A stretch of 64,000 nucleotides of DNA from Gari tellinella (taxonomy: Eukaryota; Mollusca; Bivalvia; Cardiida; Psammobiidae): assembly GCA_922989275.2 (NCBI GenBank), contig OV277859.1:35941501-36005500 (forward strand). The letters run 5' to 3'. The notes under the pieces are model-generated. The model saw only the letters and a list, made by a program, of their open reading frames with translations. It did no database searches and was not told where the DNA came from. Below are positions 63,779 through 64,000 of this stretch, in pieces; position 1 is the first letter of the stretch, and each line of letters opens with the position of its first letter. A program made the translations under genes and the position numbers.

Positions 63779-64000
63779 CCAAAACCATGAAATAACTAAC
63801 ACACTGTTCACTTATTCCTTGATTCCGTCATCTCAAGGCAATTTGACGTCACAACCCTAGCAATCCTCCGAACTGCAAAAGCTTGATGACGTCATATTAT
63901 GTACAGTGATACTTAAACTTTAAAGGCCATTAATAATGAATTATGCTTACATATAGAGCTTCAATATGCCTTATTTATGTTGGTGTTGAAACATAGATAA

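Larger units (their letters stand above)
61597..64000. repeat. Tandem array of ~0.7-kb units
   Basis: Unit starts with TTAGCACATGGCTTGGAGCT at 61597 (diverged), 62345 and 63043. Each has CCAATCAGATGCC, ATATATCGTTTATT, CTTCCGTCATCTCAAGGCAA, GACGTCAYAA, TCTAGATCTACCCC, CAGCTGTAGRTGTAAAAACC, and ends in CTCGAGCCCAAGCCAGTGC. The third unit is broken by the insertion at 63118-63778 and continues, with an internal deletion near 63870, to the window edge. No coding frame. Confidence 0.85.

Overview
The window looks like AT-rich nuclear DNA from a marine or freshwater invertebrate, most likely a bivalve mollusc. This is an inference. It rests on spliced exons with GT/AG borders, the absence of long open frames, a very dense load of short hairpin-bearing transposons, and several dispersed repeats that I recognise as typical of bivalve genomes. 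I cannot name the species.

Only the first 3.6 kb holds credible host genes. One plus-strand gene that I do not recognise ends there (exon 967-1028, last exon from 2922 with stop 2945-2947, AATAAA at 3305). About 170 bases after that signal a second plus-strand gene begins: its first coding exon (3496-3615) is the N-terminus of a short-chain dehydrogenase/reductase resembling DHRS11. I found no further exons of it in the remaining 60 kb, so either intron 1 is very long and packed with repeats, or the exon is an orphan.

From about 3.7 kb to the end the sequence is a nest of mobile DNA. Larger remnants are two LINE reverse transcriptase pseudogenes (about 9.93-11.1 and 37.1-38.0 kb, both minus strand) and two Tc1-like transposase pseudogenes (11.8-12.2 kb minus, 54.6-56.1 kb plus). 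Large palindromic or long-TIR structures lie at 12.77-15.06, 16.16-17.35, 45.5-51.5 and 58.6-61.15 kb. Two of them carry hAT-like or other elements nested inside. A tandem array of about 0.7 kb units fills 61.6 kb to the end.

The commonest sequences are short non-autonomous elements, here called families A to M. A and B are flanked by TTAA and begin with CCC (piggyBac-like ends). C, D and E are flanked by TA (Tc1/mariner-like ends). F makes 6-bp target duplications. The most interesting observation is that elements with unrelated termini share the same long central hairpins. One core (start CAAACAGTTTGGA, tip GACGCCG) occurs in A, C and E. Another (start AAAGCAGGTTGAAAG, tip GCGCC) occurs in B and F, with a related design in D. 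Arms of individual hairpins change together between copies. tRNA-like sequences with A and B boxes occur at six places, none of them a convincing functional tRNA; two lie inside the arms of one long-TIR element.

No rRNA, CRISPR array, prokaryotic operon or viral gene was seen.
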